The position numbers were made by a program, and so were the translations under genes. 64,000 nucleotides of DNA from Bradyrhizobium sp. Ai1a-2 (lineage in GTDB: Bacteria; Pseudomonadota; Alphaproteobacteria; Rhizobiales; Xanthobacteraceae): contig NZ_AUEZ01000035.1 of NCBI RefSeq assembly GCF_000426245.1, forward strand, positions 1 to 64,000, read 5' to 3'. A model generated the notes under the pieces. That model made no database searches, had not been told where the DNA came from, and saw only the letters and a list, made by a program, of their open reading frames with translations. Position 1 is the first letter of the stretch. Each line of letters opens with the position of its first letter. Positions 33,476 through 42,869 of this stretch are shown in pieces.

Positions 33476-33972
33476 CTGCGCCTTTCCTCCGGCACGTCCT
33501 CCGACATCAACCCAGCCAACCGGCTCTCCTCCTCGGGGGTGAGATGGGCGCTGGTGCCGGCCGCCACAGAGGCGGCTGGCCGGCGGCGGCCGAACCGCCA
33601 AAGCGCCACGCCGCCTCCGACCAGCACCAGCGGCGGCACCAACCAGAGCAGCAGCGTATGCGGATTGAAGCGCGGCTTCAGCAGCACGAATTCGCCGTAG
33701 CGCGCCACCAGGAAATCGATCACCTGCCGGTCGCTGTCGCCGGCCGCGATCCGCTCGCGGACCAGGATGCGGAGGTCGCGCGCCAACGGCGCCTCGGAAT
33801 CGTCGATCGACTGGTTCTGGCACACCATGCAGCGCAGCTCGCGCGAGAGCTCCCGCGCCCGCGCTTCCTTGGCGGGATCAGCCATGATCTCGTCGGGCTG
33901 CACGGCGAAAGCCGGTGCGCCAAGCGACACGGCGACCAGCAGCGCCCAAGCGGCAAGCGCCCTTCGCATCAC
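33472..33972 (-). CDS. ccmH: Cytochrome c maturation thiol oxidoreductase CcmH/CycL
   Basis: 166 residues. Signal peptide 1-23, then the periplasmic three-helix domain with the redox pair Cys48/Cys51 in ELRCMVCQNQSIDDS, and a C-terminal membrane helix (PHTLLLWLVPPLVLVGGGVALW). It handles reduction of apocytochrome c CxxCH thiols before haem ligation, working with CcmF and CcmI. ATG overlaps the ccmF stop by 4 bases. Known as cycL in Bradyrhizobium. Last gene of ccmIEFH. Confidence 0.93.
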   Translation of the reverse strand: MMRRALAAWALLVAVSLGAPAFAVQPDEIMADPAKEARARELSRELRCMVCQNQSIDDSEAPLARDLRILVRERIAAGDSDRQVIDFLVARYGEFVLLKPRFNPHTLLLWLVPPLVLVGGGVALWRFGRRRPAASVAAGTSAHLTPEEESRLAGLMSEDVPEERRS

Positions 33973-35951
33973 TCCGCCGCCTGCAATGCGCGCGCGGCCT
34001 TGGCCGGCTTCGGCGCGCCTACGCGCAGGCGCCGGTCCGATAGCGACAACAGGCCGCCAAAGGCCATCAGCACCGGGCCGAACCAGATCAGGAGCACCAT
34101 GGGCTTGTGGTAGATTCGCACCGCGACGCCACCATCGGCGGCGATATCGCCGAGCGAGATATAGAGCTGACTCGCACCGCGCGTCAGCAGCGCGGCTTCG
34201 GTGGTGGACGCGCCGCGCGTGGTGAAATTGCGCTTCGACGGGGTCATGACGCTGAGCGTCCTGCCGTCGAGCCCGACCGTGAACCTCGCCACCAGCTCGC
34301 GGAAATTCGGTCCCTGACGCTGGCCGATATCGTCGAGCTTCAATTCATAGCCGGCGACTTGCGCGGACTCGCCTGGCTTCATGGTGCCGATATATTCGCT
34401 GTTCCAGGTGGTCTCGCAGACGATCCCGATCAGGGCGATACCGACGCCGGCATGGGCGAACGCGGTGCCCCAGGCCGCGCGCGGCAGGCCCCGCGCCCGC
34501 TGCAAGGACGTGCCGAACGGAAGCCGGAATAGCCCGATGCGCTCGGCGAGGTCGGTGAGCGCGCCGGCGACGACGAAGACCGCAAGCCCGATCGCGAGCG
34601 GCGCAAGGCTGCTGCCGCCATACGTCCAGGCCCACAGCACCGCGATCGCGATCAGCGCTACGATGCCGGCCGCGGTCAGGCGCTGGGCGGCGCCGAGCAG
34701 GTCGCCTCGCTTCCAGGCCAGCAAGGGGCCGAACGGCACGGCGATCATCAACGGCACGAACAGCGGCGCAAAGGTCAGGTTGAAGAACGGCGCGCCGACC
34801 GAGATCTTGTCGCCGGTCAGAACCTCCAGCGCCAGCGGATAGAGCGTGCCGATGAACACGGTCGCGCAGGCCGTGGTCAGGAACAGGTTGTTGAGCACCA
34901 GCGCCCCCTCGCGCGAGATCGGCGCGAACAGCCCGCCCTGCTTCAACGATGCGGCCCGGGCCGCATAGAGCGACAGGCTGCCGCCGATAAAGACGCAGAG
35001 GATCAACAGGATGAACACGCCACGCGCCGGATCGGTCGCGAAAGCGTGCACCGAGGTCAGGACGCCGGAGCGGACCAGGAAGGTGCCGAGCAAGGACAGT
35101 GAGAAGGTCAGGATCGACAGCAGGATGGTCCAGACCTTCAGCGCGTTGCGCTTCTCCATCACGACAGCCGAATGCAACAGCGCCGTGCCGGCAAGCCAGG
35201 GCATCAGCGAGGCGTTCTCGACCGGGTCCCAGAACCACCAGCCGCCCCAGCCGAGCTCGTAATACGCCCAGTACGATCCCATCGCGATGCCGAGCGTAAG
35301 GAAGATCCAGGCCAGCAGCGTCCATGGCCGGACCCAGCGCGCCCAGGCAGCATCGATGCGGCCCTCGATAAGGGCTGCGACCGCGAAGGAGAACGAAATC
35401 GAGAAGCCGACATAGCCGAGATAGAGCATCGGCGGGTGCACGGCGAGGCCGATGTCCTGCAACACCGGGTTCAAATCCCTGCCCTCGATCGGCGGATTGG
35501 CGATGCGCAGGAACGGATTCGAGGTGAGCAGGATGAAGAGATAGAAGGCGGTTGCGATCCAGGCCTGCACCGCCAGCACATGCGCGCGCAGCGTCAGCGG
35601 CAGGTTGTTGCCGAACGCGGCGACGAGGCCGCCGAACAGCGCCAGGATCGACACCCAGAGCAGCATCGATCCCTCGTGGTTCCCCCAGACGCCGGTGATC
35701 TTGTAGATCAGAGGCTTCATCGAGTGCGAGTTCTCGAACACGTTGACGACGGAGAAATCCGAGGTCACGTGCAGCGTCACCAGTGCAACGAACGAGGCGC
35801 CCACGAACAACAGCTGCGCGAGCGCGGTGGAGCGCGCGACGTTCATCAGCGCGACATCATGCCAGCGCGCGCCAAGCATCGGCACGACCGACTGGATCAG
35901 CGCCAGCCCAAGCGCCAGCACCAGCGCGTAATGTCCGGCTTCCGCGATCAA
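33969..35951 (-). CDS. ccmF: Haem lyase subunit CcmF/CycK
   Basis: 660 residues, about 15 membrane helices. Conserved features: GSMLLWVSILALFGG, the tryptophan-rich haem-binding loop GWGGWWFWDPVENASLMPWL near residue 225-245, and HSAVVMEKR. Together with CcmH and CcmI it attaches haem, delivered by CcmE, to c-type apocytochromes in the periplasm. Overlaps ccmE and ccmH by 4 bases at each end, so the four genes are translated as a unit. Confidence 0.95.
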   Translation of the reverse strand: MIAEAGHYALVLALGLALIQSVVPMLGARWHDVALMNVARSTALAQLLFVGASFVALVTLHVTSDFSVVNVFENSHSMKPLIYKITGVWGNHEGSMLLWVSILALFGGLVAAFGNNLPLTLRAHVLAVQAWIATAFYLFILLTSNPFLRIANPPIEGRDLNPVLQDIGLAVHPPMLYLGYVGFSISFSFAVAALIEGRIDAAWARWVRPWTLLAWIFLTLGIAMGSYWAYYELGWGGWWFWDPVENASLMPWLAGTALLHSAVVMEKRNALKVWTILLSILTFSLSLLGTFLVRSGVLTSVHAFATDPARGVFILLILCVFIGGSLSLYAARAASLKQGGLFAPISREGALVLNNLFLTTACATVFIGTLYPLALEVLTGDKISVGAPFFNLTFAPLFVPLMIAVPFGPLLAWKRGDLLGAAQRLTAAGIVALIAIAVLWAWTYGGSSLAPLAIGLAVFVVAGALTDLAERIGLFRLPFGTSLQRARGLPRAAWGTAFAHAGVGIALIGIVCETTWNSEYIGTMKPGESAQVAGYELKLDDIGQRQGPNFRELVARFTVGLDGRTLSVMTPSKRNFTTRGASTTEAALLTRGASQLYISLGDIAADGGVAVRIYHKPMVLLIWFGPVLMAFGGLLSLSDRRLRVGAPKPAKAARALQAAE

Positions 35952-36436
35952 CGCATCGCCCCCTGCACCGGCTGCGGCTCGGCCGAGGCGCTGGGCTTGC
36001 TGTAATCGTCCTTCCAGTGGCCCTGCTTCTTCAGGGCATCGGCGACGTCCTTGGGCATGTAGGTCTCGTCATGCTTTGCGAGCACGGTGTCGGCGCGGAA
36101 CACGCCGGATTGATCCAGCGTCCCCTCGGCGACGACGCCCTGCCCTTCGCGGAACAGGTCCGGCAGGATTCCCTTGTAGGCGACCGGCAGCGTGGCGCTG
36201 CCGTCGGCGACCTCAAAGGTCACCGCGAGGTTGTCGCCGCGCTTGAGCGAGCCGGGCTGCACCAACCCGCCGAGGCGGAACCGCTTCCCGGCGGCAATAT
36301 GCTTTTCGGCGACCATCGAGGGCGTGGAGAAGAACACGATGGAATCGCGCAAGGCGCTGAGCACCAGCGCGGCCGCCACAGCGAGCACCGCCAGCGAGCC
36401 GCCGATCATCACCAAACGCCGCTGCTTACGCGTCAT
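35948..36436 (-). CDS. ccmE: Haem chaperone CcmE/CycJ
   Basis: 162 residues. One N-terminal membrane helix (8-28), then the OB-fold periplasmic domain. Haem is bound covalently by His122 in VLAKHDETYMPKDV, the exact family motif. FRLGGLVQPGS and VAYKGILPDLFREGQGVVAEG are the conserved strands. Lies 29 bases after ccmI and overlaps ccmF. Known as cycJ in Bradyrhizobium. Confidence 0.95.
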   Translation of the reverse strand: MTRKQRRLVMIGGSLAVLAVAAALVLSALRDSIVFFSTPSMVAEKHIAAGKRFRLGGLVQPGSLKRGDNLAVTFEVADGSATLPVAYKGILPDLFREGQGVVAEGTLDQSGVFRADTVLAKHDETYMPKDVADALKKQGHWKDDYSKPSASAEPQPVQGAMR

Positions 36437-36465
36437 GGTTCCCTATGGTCCTGTCTATGCGCATG

Positions 36466-37572
36466 TCATCCATCCAGCCCGAGATTCTTCAGGCCTTCAT
36501 TGAGCTGGCGCAAGCGTTCGGCGTCATTGGCAACCGCCTGGCGGGCATCGTTGAGCGCGGCAACCGCCTTGTCGCGCTCGCCCATCACCATATAGGCGCG
36601 CACCAGCCGCAGCCATCCCTCGACATCGCTGCCGTCCTGCTTCAGGCGCGTGGCGAGCCGGTCGACCATGCCGCGGATCATTGCAGAGCGGTCGTCCGCA
36701 CTCATGTCCTTGGCCGCGGCCATGGTCTCGTCTGACAGCGCGGGCGCGGCAGGAGCGCCGCCGACCCGGACCAGCGAGGCCTGTACCAGCGATCGCCACG
36801 GCGCATCCGCCGGCGCCTTGGCAAGCATCGCGCGCCAGATCGAGGCGGCGTCGGCCTTGCGGCCATCCTGCTCGGCGGCGAGCCCAAGGAAGTAGTTCGC
36901 CTTGGGATCGTCGGCGTTTTGCGCCACGGCGCGCTCGAATTCGGCCTTGGCCTCCGCGGTGACGACGCCGCCGGCGACGCCGGTCAGCGCTTCGCCAAGA
37001 TCGGCGCGGCGCTCCGAACTATCGCCGCTATAGGTGATCGAATTGCGATAGGCGCGCACCGCGTCGTCATAACGGCCGAGCCTGGAGAGCACCGGCGCCA
37101 GCACGTTCCAGCCGCGGCCATCGGTTGGGTTCTTCTCAAGATGCGCTTCCACCTGCGCGACCAGGTTGGCGAGCGGCTGATTGACGTCTGCCATGCGGCT
37201 GCGCGCGGCGAGCGGAAAATCGCTGAGCTGCGGAGAGCCCAGTGCGAGATAGAACGCCGCCGCCATCACCGGCAATCCCACCAGCGCCGCCACGGTGGCC
37301 GAGCGCCGCAGCGGCAGGTTGGCTTTCGGCGCCGTCGCAGCTTCACCGTCCGCGGCGGCGAGCAAGCGTCGGCCGATCTCGACCCGCGCCGCTTCGGCTT
37401 CCGATGCCCCGATCATGCCCGAGGCGCGATCGCGCTCGATCTCGGCGAGTTGATCCTTGTAGACACTGGCCTCGCTGCCACCGGATGTCGCAGGCGTCGC
37501 GCGACCAAGCGGCCAAAGCACGGCGAAGATCGCCGCGACCGTCATCAGCGCGAACACAAACCACAGTGTCAT
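36466..37572 (-). CDS. ccmI: Apocytochrome c chaperone CcmI/CycH
   Basis: 368 residues from the ATG at 37572 (MTLWFVFALMTVAAIFAVLWPL, first membrane helix); an upstream in-frame start adds 28 unconserved residues. A second helix lies near 100, with VYKDQLAEIERDRASGMI between, the conserved cytosolic loop. The periplasmic part is TPR-rich (LANLVAQVEAHLEKNPTDGRGW, YDDAVRAYRNSITY, AEFERAVAQNADDPKANYFLG). It binds apocytochrome C-termini for the CcmFH ligase. First gene of the operon. Confidence 0.93.
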   Translation of the reverse strand: MTLWFVFALMTVAAIFAVLWPLGRATPATSGGSEASVYKDQLAEIERDRASGMIGASEAEAARVEIGRRLLAAADGEAATAPKANLPLRRSATVAALVGLPVMAAAFYLALGSPQLSDFPLAARSRMADVNQPLANLVAQVEAHLEKNPTDGRGWNVLAPVLSRLGRYDDAVRAYRNSITYSGDSSERRADLGEALTGVAGGVVTAEAKAEFERAVAQNADDPKANYFLGLAAEQDGRKADAASIWRAMLAKAPADAPWRSLVQASLVRVGGAPAAPALSDETMAAAKDMSADDRSAMIRGMVDRLATRLKQDGSDVEGWLRLVRAYMVMGERDKAVAALNDARQAVANDAERLRQLNEGLKNLGLDG

Positions 37573-37768
37573 CAACGAGTTCCCGGACGAACGGCACCGA
37601 AAGCTGGTGCCTGTGTGCCGCTTTACACTACCGGCGGGAAGCGGAGCAATTGACAATTGCTGGATCGGAACCGCCCTCCGTAACGATCCGGAGGAAGAAC
37701 TTGCGGAAGCAACCGCATATACGTGCTCCGGATATCGGTTCGCGGAAGGAAAACCGTCAAAATGAGGA

Positions 37769-39172
37769 TCAGCCGGCGCGGGAGGACTTGCGCTCGCCGG
37801 TCATCGCGTTTTCCGCAGCGCGGTTCATCAGCGAAGCGTAGTCGTGGCCGAACAAGACCTCGCAGAACCGGATCGCCGCGCTCGCCTGCTGCTGTCGATA
37901 GCCGCGCACCCTGTGGTCGCCGGCGCGCAAGGACTGCACCAGCGCCTCTGTGGACTGCTCGACATATTGCTGCAGGTCGGAATAGGTGCGTAGCGTCACC
38001 TCGTTGATCGCAAGCTCGCTCGCATGGGTGCGGCACACCGCAACGAAATCAATGAGGGCGGCAACCTCCTCGACTTCGGTGGGGTCGATCCGGGCGGCAG
38101 CGGAAATATCCTTGTCCGCGCGCTGACGCAGGATGCGGCGGACCCGGCCGGGAACGCTGTCGATCTCCGATTGCAGCGAGTTGGAAATGTCGGCCCGGAT
38201 CGAGGCCAATTGCTTGCCCCAGGAGGAATCATTGCGCAGGTCGAGCTCCGTGCGCAGGCCGCGCACACCATCGTGCAGCGTCTTCAGTTGATCCCCGACG
38301 TTGTCGAGATGGCCGCGCCGGATATCGCTGCGCAGGCAGGCCGCGAGATAGGACAGATCGTGCAAAGCGATCGTGACGGCGACGCCATATGGCGTGGCGG
38401 CGACGCGGATCTCGTCGTCGGAAGCCGCCATCTTGATTGCGAGGCGGATGATCTGCCAGGGCGCGACCAGACGCTGCATCACCACCGACAGCGCAAAAGG
38501 AAGCAATTGCGGCGTCTGCAGCGAGGGGACGTTGAGCGCGGCGGTGACAGCGGAGATCTGGGTGTCGCCGAACGCCCGGAGCTGGCTGGGAAGCCGGCTG
38601 CCGAGCGTCTCCAGCGCCTCGCGCGCGCGCAGCACAAGCCCGACCGACACGAGATCTTCGACGATATTGGGCGGGCCGACGCGCGACAGCGCACGCTGCT
38701 TGTCGTCGCCCGGCACCGGAGTCGCGATCTTGACGATCGCCTCCGCCGCGGCGGGCTGATATTTGCGGGCCGCGGCCTCGGCCGCCGCAGTTGCGCCGCT
38801 GTCGTGCGCCTTCGCCAGCACGGCCTCGAATTCGCGGGTCGCTTCAGGCGCGCCCTCCCGGCGGAGCCACTGCCATATCGGCAGCAGCGAGGCGCGGCGG
38901 ACCTGTCCCGGCCGGATCGGGAAATTGCCTTCGGCCAGGAACGGCTCGAGCGGATGGAACAACAGGCGCGCAGGATCGTCGCCGCGGGGGCGCGTCTCGT
39001 CCTCCTCGGCCCGGCGCACGATCTTGCGCAACTGCTCGAGCACGAGGGTGGCGACGCTGACATCCTCGCCGCGCTCCACCGCGCGCTCGAACTCCCGCAT
39101 CAGCAGCGCCTGCGATTGCGGCGGAAGCTGCGCGAGATATTCCCTCAGCCGCTCGATTGGTGTCTGGCTCAT
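37769..39172 (-). CDS. Conserved alphaproteobacterial protein of unknown function
   Basis: 467 residues from the ATG at 39172 (MSQTPIERLREYLAQLPPQS). The open frame extends upstream but across the opposite-strand brnT promoter and without similarity, so the longer start is rejected. No signal peptide or membrane helix; mostly helical, with a Glu/Arg-rich start and a long helical middle (about 290-400) around HDGVRGLRTELDLRND. I do not recognise a catalytic motif. It is cytoplasmic by appearance. Transcribed toward the ccmI end but 196 bases from it, so probably separate. Confidence 0.75.
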   Translation of the reverse strand: MSQTPIERLREYLAQLPPQSQALLMREFERAVERGEDVSVATLVLEQLRKIVRRAEEDETRPRGDDPARLLFHPLEPFLAEGNFPIRPGQVRRASLLPIWQWLRREGAPEATREFEAVLAKAHDSGATAAAEAAARKYQPAAAEAIVKIATPVPGDDKQRALSRVGPPNIVEDLVSVGLVLRAREALETLGSRLPSQLRAFGDTQISAVTAALNVPSLQTPQLLPFALSVVMQRLVAPWQIIRLAIKMAASDDEIRVAATPYGVAVTIALHDLSYLAACLRSDIRRGHLDNVGDQLKTLHDGVRGLRTELDLRNDSSWGKQLASIRADISNSLQSEIDSVPGRVRRILRQRADKDISAAARIDPTEVEEVAALIDFVAVCRTHASELAINEVTLRTYSDLQQYVEQSTEALVQSLRAGDHRVRGYRQQQASAAIRFCEVLFGHDYASLMNRAAENAMTGERKSSRAG

Positions 39173-39359
39173 TGGCCTGGGGTGATTGAATGCTCGTGAT
39201 GGCGACGCAGGAACACGTCGGCTCGGCATGATAGGCGGGCGCGCGTTAAGAAGGCGTTTAGGAATGATGCGCGAGGCCATTCCGATGGTGATGTTGGCTT
39301 CTCGTCCGTCACGTTCACATTGACAACATGCCATATTGTATCTACGAGATAATTCGATA

Positions 39360-39623
39360 ATGATCGTGTGGGACGAGCCGAAGCGGCAGGCCAATCTTGT
39401 CAAGCACAGGCTGGATTTCGCCGATCTCGACGAGACTTTCTTTGATAATGCCCTGGTTCGCCCAACACACAGCCGACGCTGGAGAGGCATCGGCATGAGT
39501 CCCCATGGCGTCATCGCAGTCGTCTTTTTCGCGCTCGGCGCCGAGGCCATCAGCGTGATCAGCATGCGCCCCGCGAGCAGACAGGAAAGGAAGCTCTATG
39601 CCGAAAGCAAGGAAGGGCCATAA
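39360..39623 (+). CDS. brnT: BrnT-type ribonuclease toxin
   Basis: 87 residues from the ATG at 39360; a TTG at 39336 is in frame. The BrnT pattern is clear: IVWDEPKRQANLVKHRLDFADLDE then ALVRPTHSRRWRGIGMSPHGVIAVVFF and ISMRPASRQERKLY. BrnT is an RelE-fold ribonuclease; conserved Arg and the Lys-His pair are present. Overlaps brnA by 26 bases, the usual toxin-first arrangement of brnTA. The pair normally represses its own promoter. Confidence 0.88.
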   Translation: MIVWDEPKRQANLVKHRLDFADLDETFFDNALVRPTHSRRWRGIGMSPHGVIAVVFFALGAEAISVISMRPASRQERKLYAESKEGP

Positions 39624-39888
39624 GGGTTACAGTGCGCGCGATTTGCGCGAAGTCAGCGACAATCCGGAATGGACAAAGGAGGATTTTGCGAAGGCACGGC
39701 CCTTTGCGGAAGTGTTTCCGAAGCTCGCGGCATCGATTCGCAAGGGCCGCGGGCCGAACAAGGCGCCGACGAAAAAGCTTGTCTCGCTCCGCCTCTCACC
39801 GCAGGTAATCGAAGCTTACAAGGCCAAAGGTCCCGGCTGGCAGTCGCGCATCGACGCCGATTTGCGGCGGATCAACAAGATCAAGTGA
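39598..39888 (+). CDS. brnA: BrnA-type antitoxin
   Basis: 96 residues. N-terminal GHKGYSARDLREVSDNPEWTKEDFAKARPFAEVFP followed by the C-terminal ribbon-helix-helix KKLVSLRLSPQVIEAYKAKGPGWQSRIDADLRR, the standard BrnA layout in which the RHH domain binds the promoter and the N-terminal part covers BrnT. Converges with feuQ, 18 bases away. Confidence 0.88.
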   Translation: MPKARKGHKGYSARDLREVSDNPEWTKEDFAKARPFAEVFPKLAASIRKGRGPNKAPTKKLVSLRLSPQVIEAYKAKGPGWQSRIDADLRRINKIK

Positions 39889-39906
39889 AGCTGCAACCCT
39901 CGGTCT

Positions 39907-41280
39907 TCAAACTCCCGGCAATTCCAGTTCTGCCCGCAAGCCGCCGATCGGCGCATTGCGGAGCGACAGGCTGCCGCCATAGAGGCCGGCGAGATCGGTG
40001 ACGATCGAAAGCCCGAGGCCCGAGCCCGGCTTGGTTTCATCAAGCCGCTGGCCGCGCCGCGACACCTGCGCCCGCTCGGCGGCCGACAGTCCGCGCCCGT
40101 CGTCATCGACGATGATGTGCAGCCGCGGCCCGGCGCCCGGCTCCACCGGCGGCTCGACCACGACCTCGATGAAGACCTGAGAAGCCGCCCACTTACAGGC
40201 GTTGTCGACGAGGTTGCCGGCCATCTCCTCGAGGTCCTGGCGCTCGCCGCGGAATTTCGCCGATGAGTCGGCCTTCAGCTCGATGGTGATGTCGCGGTCG
40301 CGATGGATCTTTTCCATGGTTCGCCGCAACGCCTCAAGCACCGGCGCGACTTCGCTGACCGTGGCTACGATGGTGACGCGCGCGGCGATGCGGGCGCGCT
40401 CCAGATGATGCGCAACCTGGTCGCGCATCACCTCGGCCTGCTCCAGCACCTTGGCGGCAAAGGGATCGGCGGTATGCGTCGCGGCCTCGTTGACGATCAC
40501 CGACAAGGGCGTCTTGACCGCGTGGGCGAGATTACCGACATGGGTGCGTGCGCGCTCGACGATCTCGCGGTTGGCGTCGATCAGCGCGTTGGTCTCGCGG
40601 GCGAGCGGCGCGATCTCCACCGGAAACTTGCCTTCGAGGCGCTCCGCCCGGCCGGAGCGGATATCGGCGATCGCCTCCGAAATGCGCTTGAGCGGCGCCA
40701 GGCCGAAACGGACCTGGAAGATCGTGGTCAGCAACAGCACGATGCCGAGCGCGGTGAAGGTGCCGCCGAGGTAGTAGTCGAAGGCGCGCGTCTCATCGAA
40801 GATCTCGCTGGCGTCGCCGGCGACGCTGACCAGGAACCTGCCGTCGCTGCCAAGATCGACCGGACGCTCGACCATGCGCAGCGTCTGTCCCTCGGGGCCA
40901 TCGACATAGCCGATGCGGATGCCGGCGGCGGTCAGCTCAAAGCCCTGATCCTCCAGTTTCGGCAGTTTCTTGTCCCACAGCGACCGCGAGGCGCGCGTCT
41001 CGCCCTTTTCCACGTCGGTGCGCAGGATCTGCCAGTACCAGCCGGACAGCGGCAGTTCGAACAGCGGTTCGCCGAGCTGGAACTGGTGGTCCGCGGGCTC
41101 GTCAGGCGTGGCGACCTCGGCGATCAGGGTGCGGAGATAAAGGTTGAGGCGGCGGTCGAAGGCGCGCTCTGTCGCATCACGATACACCGAGGACAGGATG
41201 ACGCCGGTGATCGCCAGGATCACCACCAGCCATGCGGTCGCCGACAAGAACAGGCGGGTGGCGAGCGAGCTTCCACGCAT
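39907..41280 (-). CDS. feuQ: FeuQ/PhoQ-like sensor histidine kinase
   Basis: 457 residues from the ATG at 41280. TM1 about 8-30, periplasmic sensor about 35-170, TM2 about 172-190, HAMP, HisKA with His253 in VGNLAHAVKTPLSVIVNEA, HATPase_c with NLVDNACKWA, DDDGRGLS and GSGLGLSIVTD. HAVKTPLSV in place of HELRTPL is typical of the PhoQ/FeuQ group. Partner regulator lies upstream, 116 bases away with a repeat between. In Sinorhizobium FeuPQ controls cyclic glucan export; the order feuPQ-ccm-degP matches here. Confidence 0.85.
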   Translation of the reverse strand: MRGSSLATRLFLSATAWLVVILAITGVILSSVYRDATERAFDRRLNLYLRTLIAEVATPDEPADHQFQLGEPLFELPLSGWYWQILRTDVEKGETRASRSLWDKKLPKLEDQGFELTAAGIRIGYVDGPEGQTLRMVERPVDLGSDGRFLVSVAGDASEIFDETRAFDYYLGGTFTALGIVLLLTTIFQVRFGLAPLKRISEAIADIRSGRAERLEGKFPVEIAPLARETNALIDANREIVERARTHVGNLAHAVKTPLSVIVNEAATHTADPFAAKVLEQAEVMRDQVAHHLERARIAARVTIVATVSEVAPVLEALRRTMEKIHRDRDITIELKADSSAKFRGERQDLEEMAGNLVDNACKWAASQVFIEVVVEPPVEPGAGPRLHIIVDDDGRGLSAAERAQVSRRGQRLDETKPGSGLGLSIVTDLAGLYGGSLSLRNAPIGGLRAELELPGV

Positions 41281-41284
41281 CAGG

Positions 41285-41353
41285 GCATGATCCCGAAAAG
41301 GCTTGCCCCGCGCTTGATGCGGGGTGGGCACCGGTTCTCGGATAAGATCATGC
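41285..41353. repeat. GATCATGC dispersed repeat inside the feuP-feuQ operon, copy 3
   Basis: GCATGATC (41285-41292) and GATCATGC (41346-41353) flank an inner hairpin CCCCGC...GCGGGG. It occupies most of the gap between feuP and feuQ, so the transcript would carry a long stem-loop there. Confidence 0.75.
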
Positions 41354-41396
41354 TCCGGTCAAAAAGTAAGCCCGGCGACCAGCGGCGCCGGGGCGG

Positions 41397-42068
41397 TTAC
41401 GCGCCGTTCGGCGGCGGCGTCAGGAGATAGCCGAGGCCGCGGACGGTCTGGATGATGTCGACATCGAGTTTCTTGCGGATGCGTCCGACGAACACCTCGA
41501 TGGTGTTGGAGTCGCGGTCGAAGTCCTGGTCGTAGAGATGCTCGACCAGCTCGGTGCGCGACACCACGCGCCCGGTGTGATGCATCAGATAGGCCAGCAA
41601 TCGGTATTCGTGCGAGGTCATCTTCACCGGGTTGCCGGAGACGCTGACACGGCCGGTGCGGGTATCCAGTGTCACCGGACCGCAGCTCAATTCGGACTGG
41701 GCGTGGCCGGTGGAGCGGCGCAGCAGCGCGCGGATCCGCGCCAGGATCTCTTCCATGTGAAAGGGCTTTGCGACGTAGTCGTCGGCGCCGGCGTCGAAGC
41801 CTTGCACCTTGTCGCTCCAGCGGTCTCGCGCGGTCAGGATCAAGACCGGCATGACACGGCCGTTGCGTCGCCAGGCTTCGAGCACCGAGATGCCGTCCAT
41901 CTTCGGCAGGCCGATGTCGAGGACGACGGCGTCGTAGGGCTCGCTGTCGCCGAGATAGTGCCCCTCCTCACCGTCGTAAGCGCGATCGACCACATAACCG
42001 GCATCCGTCAGCGCCGTCGTCAGCTGGCGATTGAGATCCGGATCATCCTCAACGACGAGTAGGCGCAA
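41397..42068 (-). CDS. feuP: FeuP/PhoP-like OmpR-family response regulator
   Basis: 223 residues. Receiver with Asp51 (AVVLDIGLPKMDG), DDYVAKPFHMEE, then winged helix with VKMTSHEYRLLAYLMHHTGRVVSR and YDQDFDRDSNTIEVFVGRIR. YDQDFDRDSNTIEVFVGR is very strongly conserved in the PhoP/FeuP group, distinguishing it from the other regulator in this window. First gene of the feuPQ pair. Confidence 0.87.
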   Translation of the reverse strand: MRLLVVEDDPDLNRQLTTALTDAGYVVDRAYDGEEGHYLGDSEPYDAVVLDIGLPKMDGISVLEAWRRNGRVMPVLILTARDRWSDKVQGFDAGADDYVAKPFHMEEILARIRALLRRSTGHAQSELSCGPVTLDTRTGRVSVSGNPVKMTSHEYRLLAYLMHHTGRVVSRTELVEHLYDQDFDRDSNTIEVFVGRIRKKLDVDIIQTVRGLGYLLTPPPNGA

Positions 42069-42306
42069 TTTGGCCTCCGATGGTGAGGTCGCAACACAGC
42101 TAATAAGATGAGACCCACCGGGGTGAACGGGTTATGAACAGATGAACGGTGTCATGTTACTTTTTGTTCATTTCTGCGGCTTGATAGCAGATTTGGACCG
42201 GCTGAACAGCCGCCGGGTTAACGATATCGGCTGGTAGCGCTGCCATGCGTGCGGCGGCGATCCTGCGTGGGTTGAGCTCGGCCCCGTTTTTGCTTAGCAA
42301 CAACCT

Positions 42307-42708
42307 ATGAATCAACGATTGTCCCTGGGCGCCGCCTGGCTGGTGCTGGCCTTCATTGCCTTCGCGACGCTTTCCCCGCTTCAAGACCGTCCTGTCGTCG
42401 CAGGTCCCCAGCTCGAACACTTCGCAGCGTTCGCGCTGATGGGGTTTGCATTCATGCGGGCCTATCCCAACCGGCTGCTCATGATCATCGCAGTCGTCAT
42501 CGGCAGCGCGTTCGCGCTGGAAGCCCTGCAACTGCTGACGCCGGACAGGCACGGCCGCCTCATCGACGCGCTGCTCAAGGCTGGCGGCGGGCTCTCCGGG
42601 ATTGCCGTCGCCCATTTGGCGGAATTCCTGCTGCGCGGCCCGCTCAACCGGTTCAAGGGAATACGCCCTGACGGCGCGCAGGAGCCTCCGTCCGCGCTGC
42701 AGCCTTAG
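42307..42708 (+). CDS. VanZ-like membrane protein
   Basis: 133 residues with three to four membrane helices (about 6-24, 36-52, 58-76, 92-112). The VanZ-family motif is seen in QLEHFAAFALMGFAF followed by FALEALQLLTPDRHGRLIDALLKAGGGLSGIAVA. Function of such small VanZ proteins in alphaproteobacteria is not known; they often sit beside polysaccharide genes, as here. Confidence 0.75.
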   Translation: MNQRLSLGAAWLVLAFIAFATLSPLQDRPVVAGPQLEHFAAFALMGFAFMRAYPNRLLMIIAVVIGSAFALEALQLLTPDRHGRLIDALLKAGGGLSGIAVAHLAEFLLRGPLNRFKGIRPDGAQEPPSALQP

Positions 42709-42869
42709 CGACAAACGCGGAGCGTTTGCGCTGAGCGCTTAGGGTTAAAACAAACGTCACATTGAAATGCCACCATCGTCCGAATAACCTCGGCGGCACG
42801 GCGATGCATTGCTGGCATGAGGCTTGCTCCGTCGATAGTTTGCAGCGTCCGGTGGATTGAATTTCGAAA

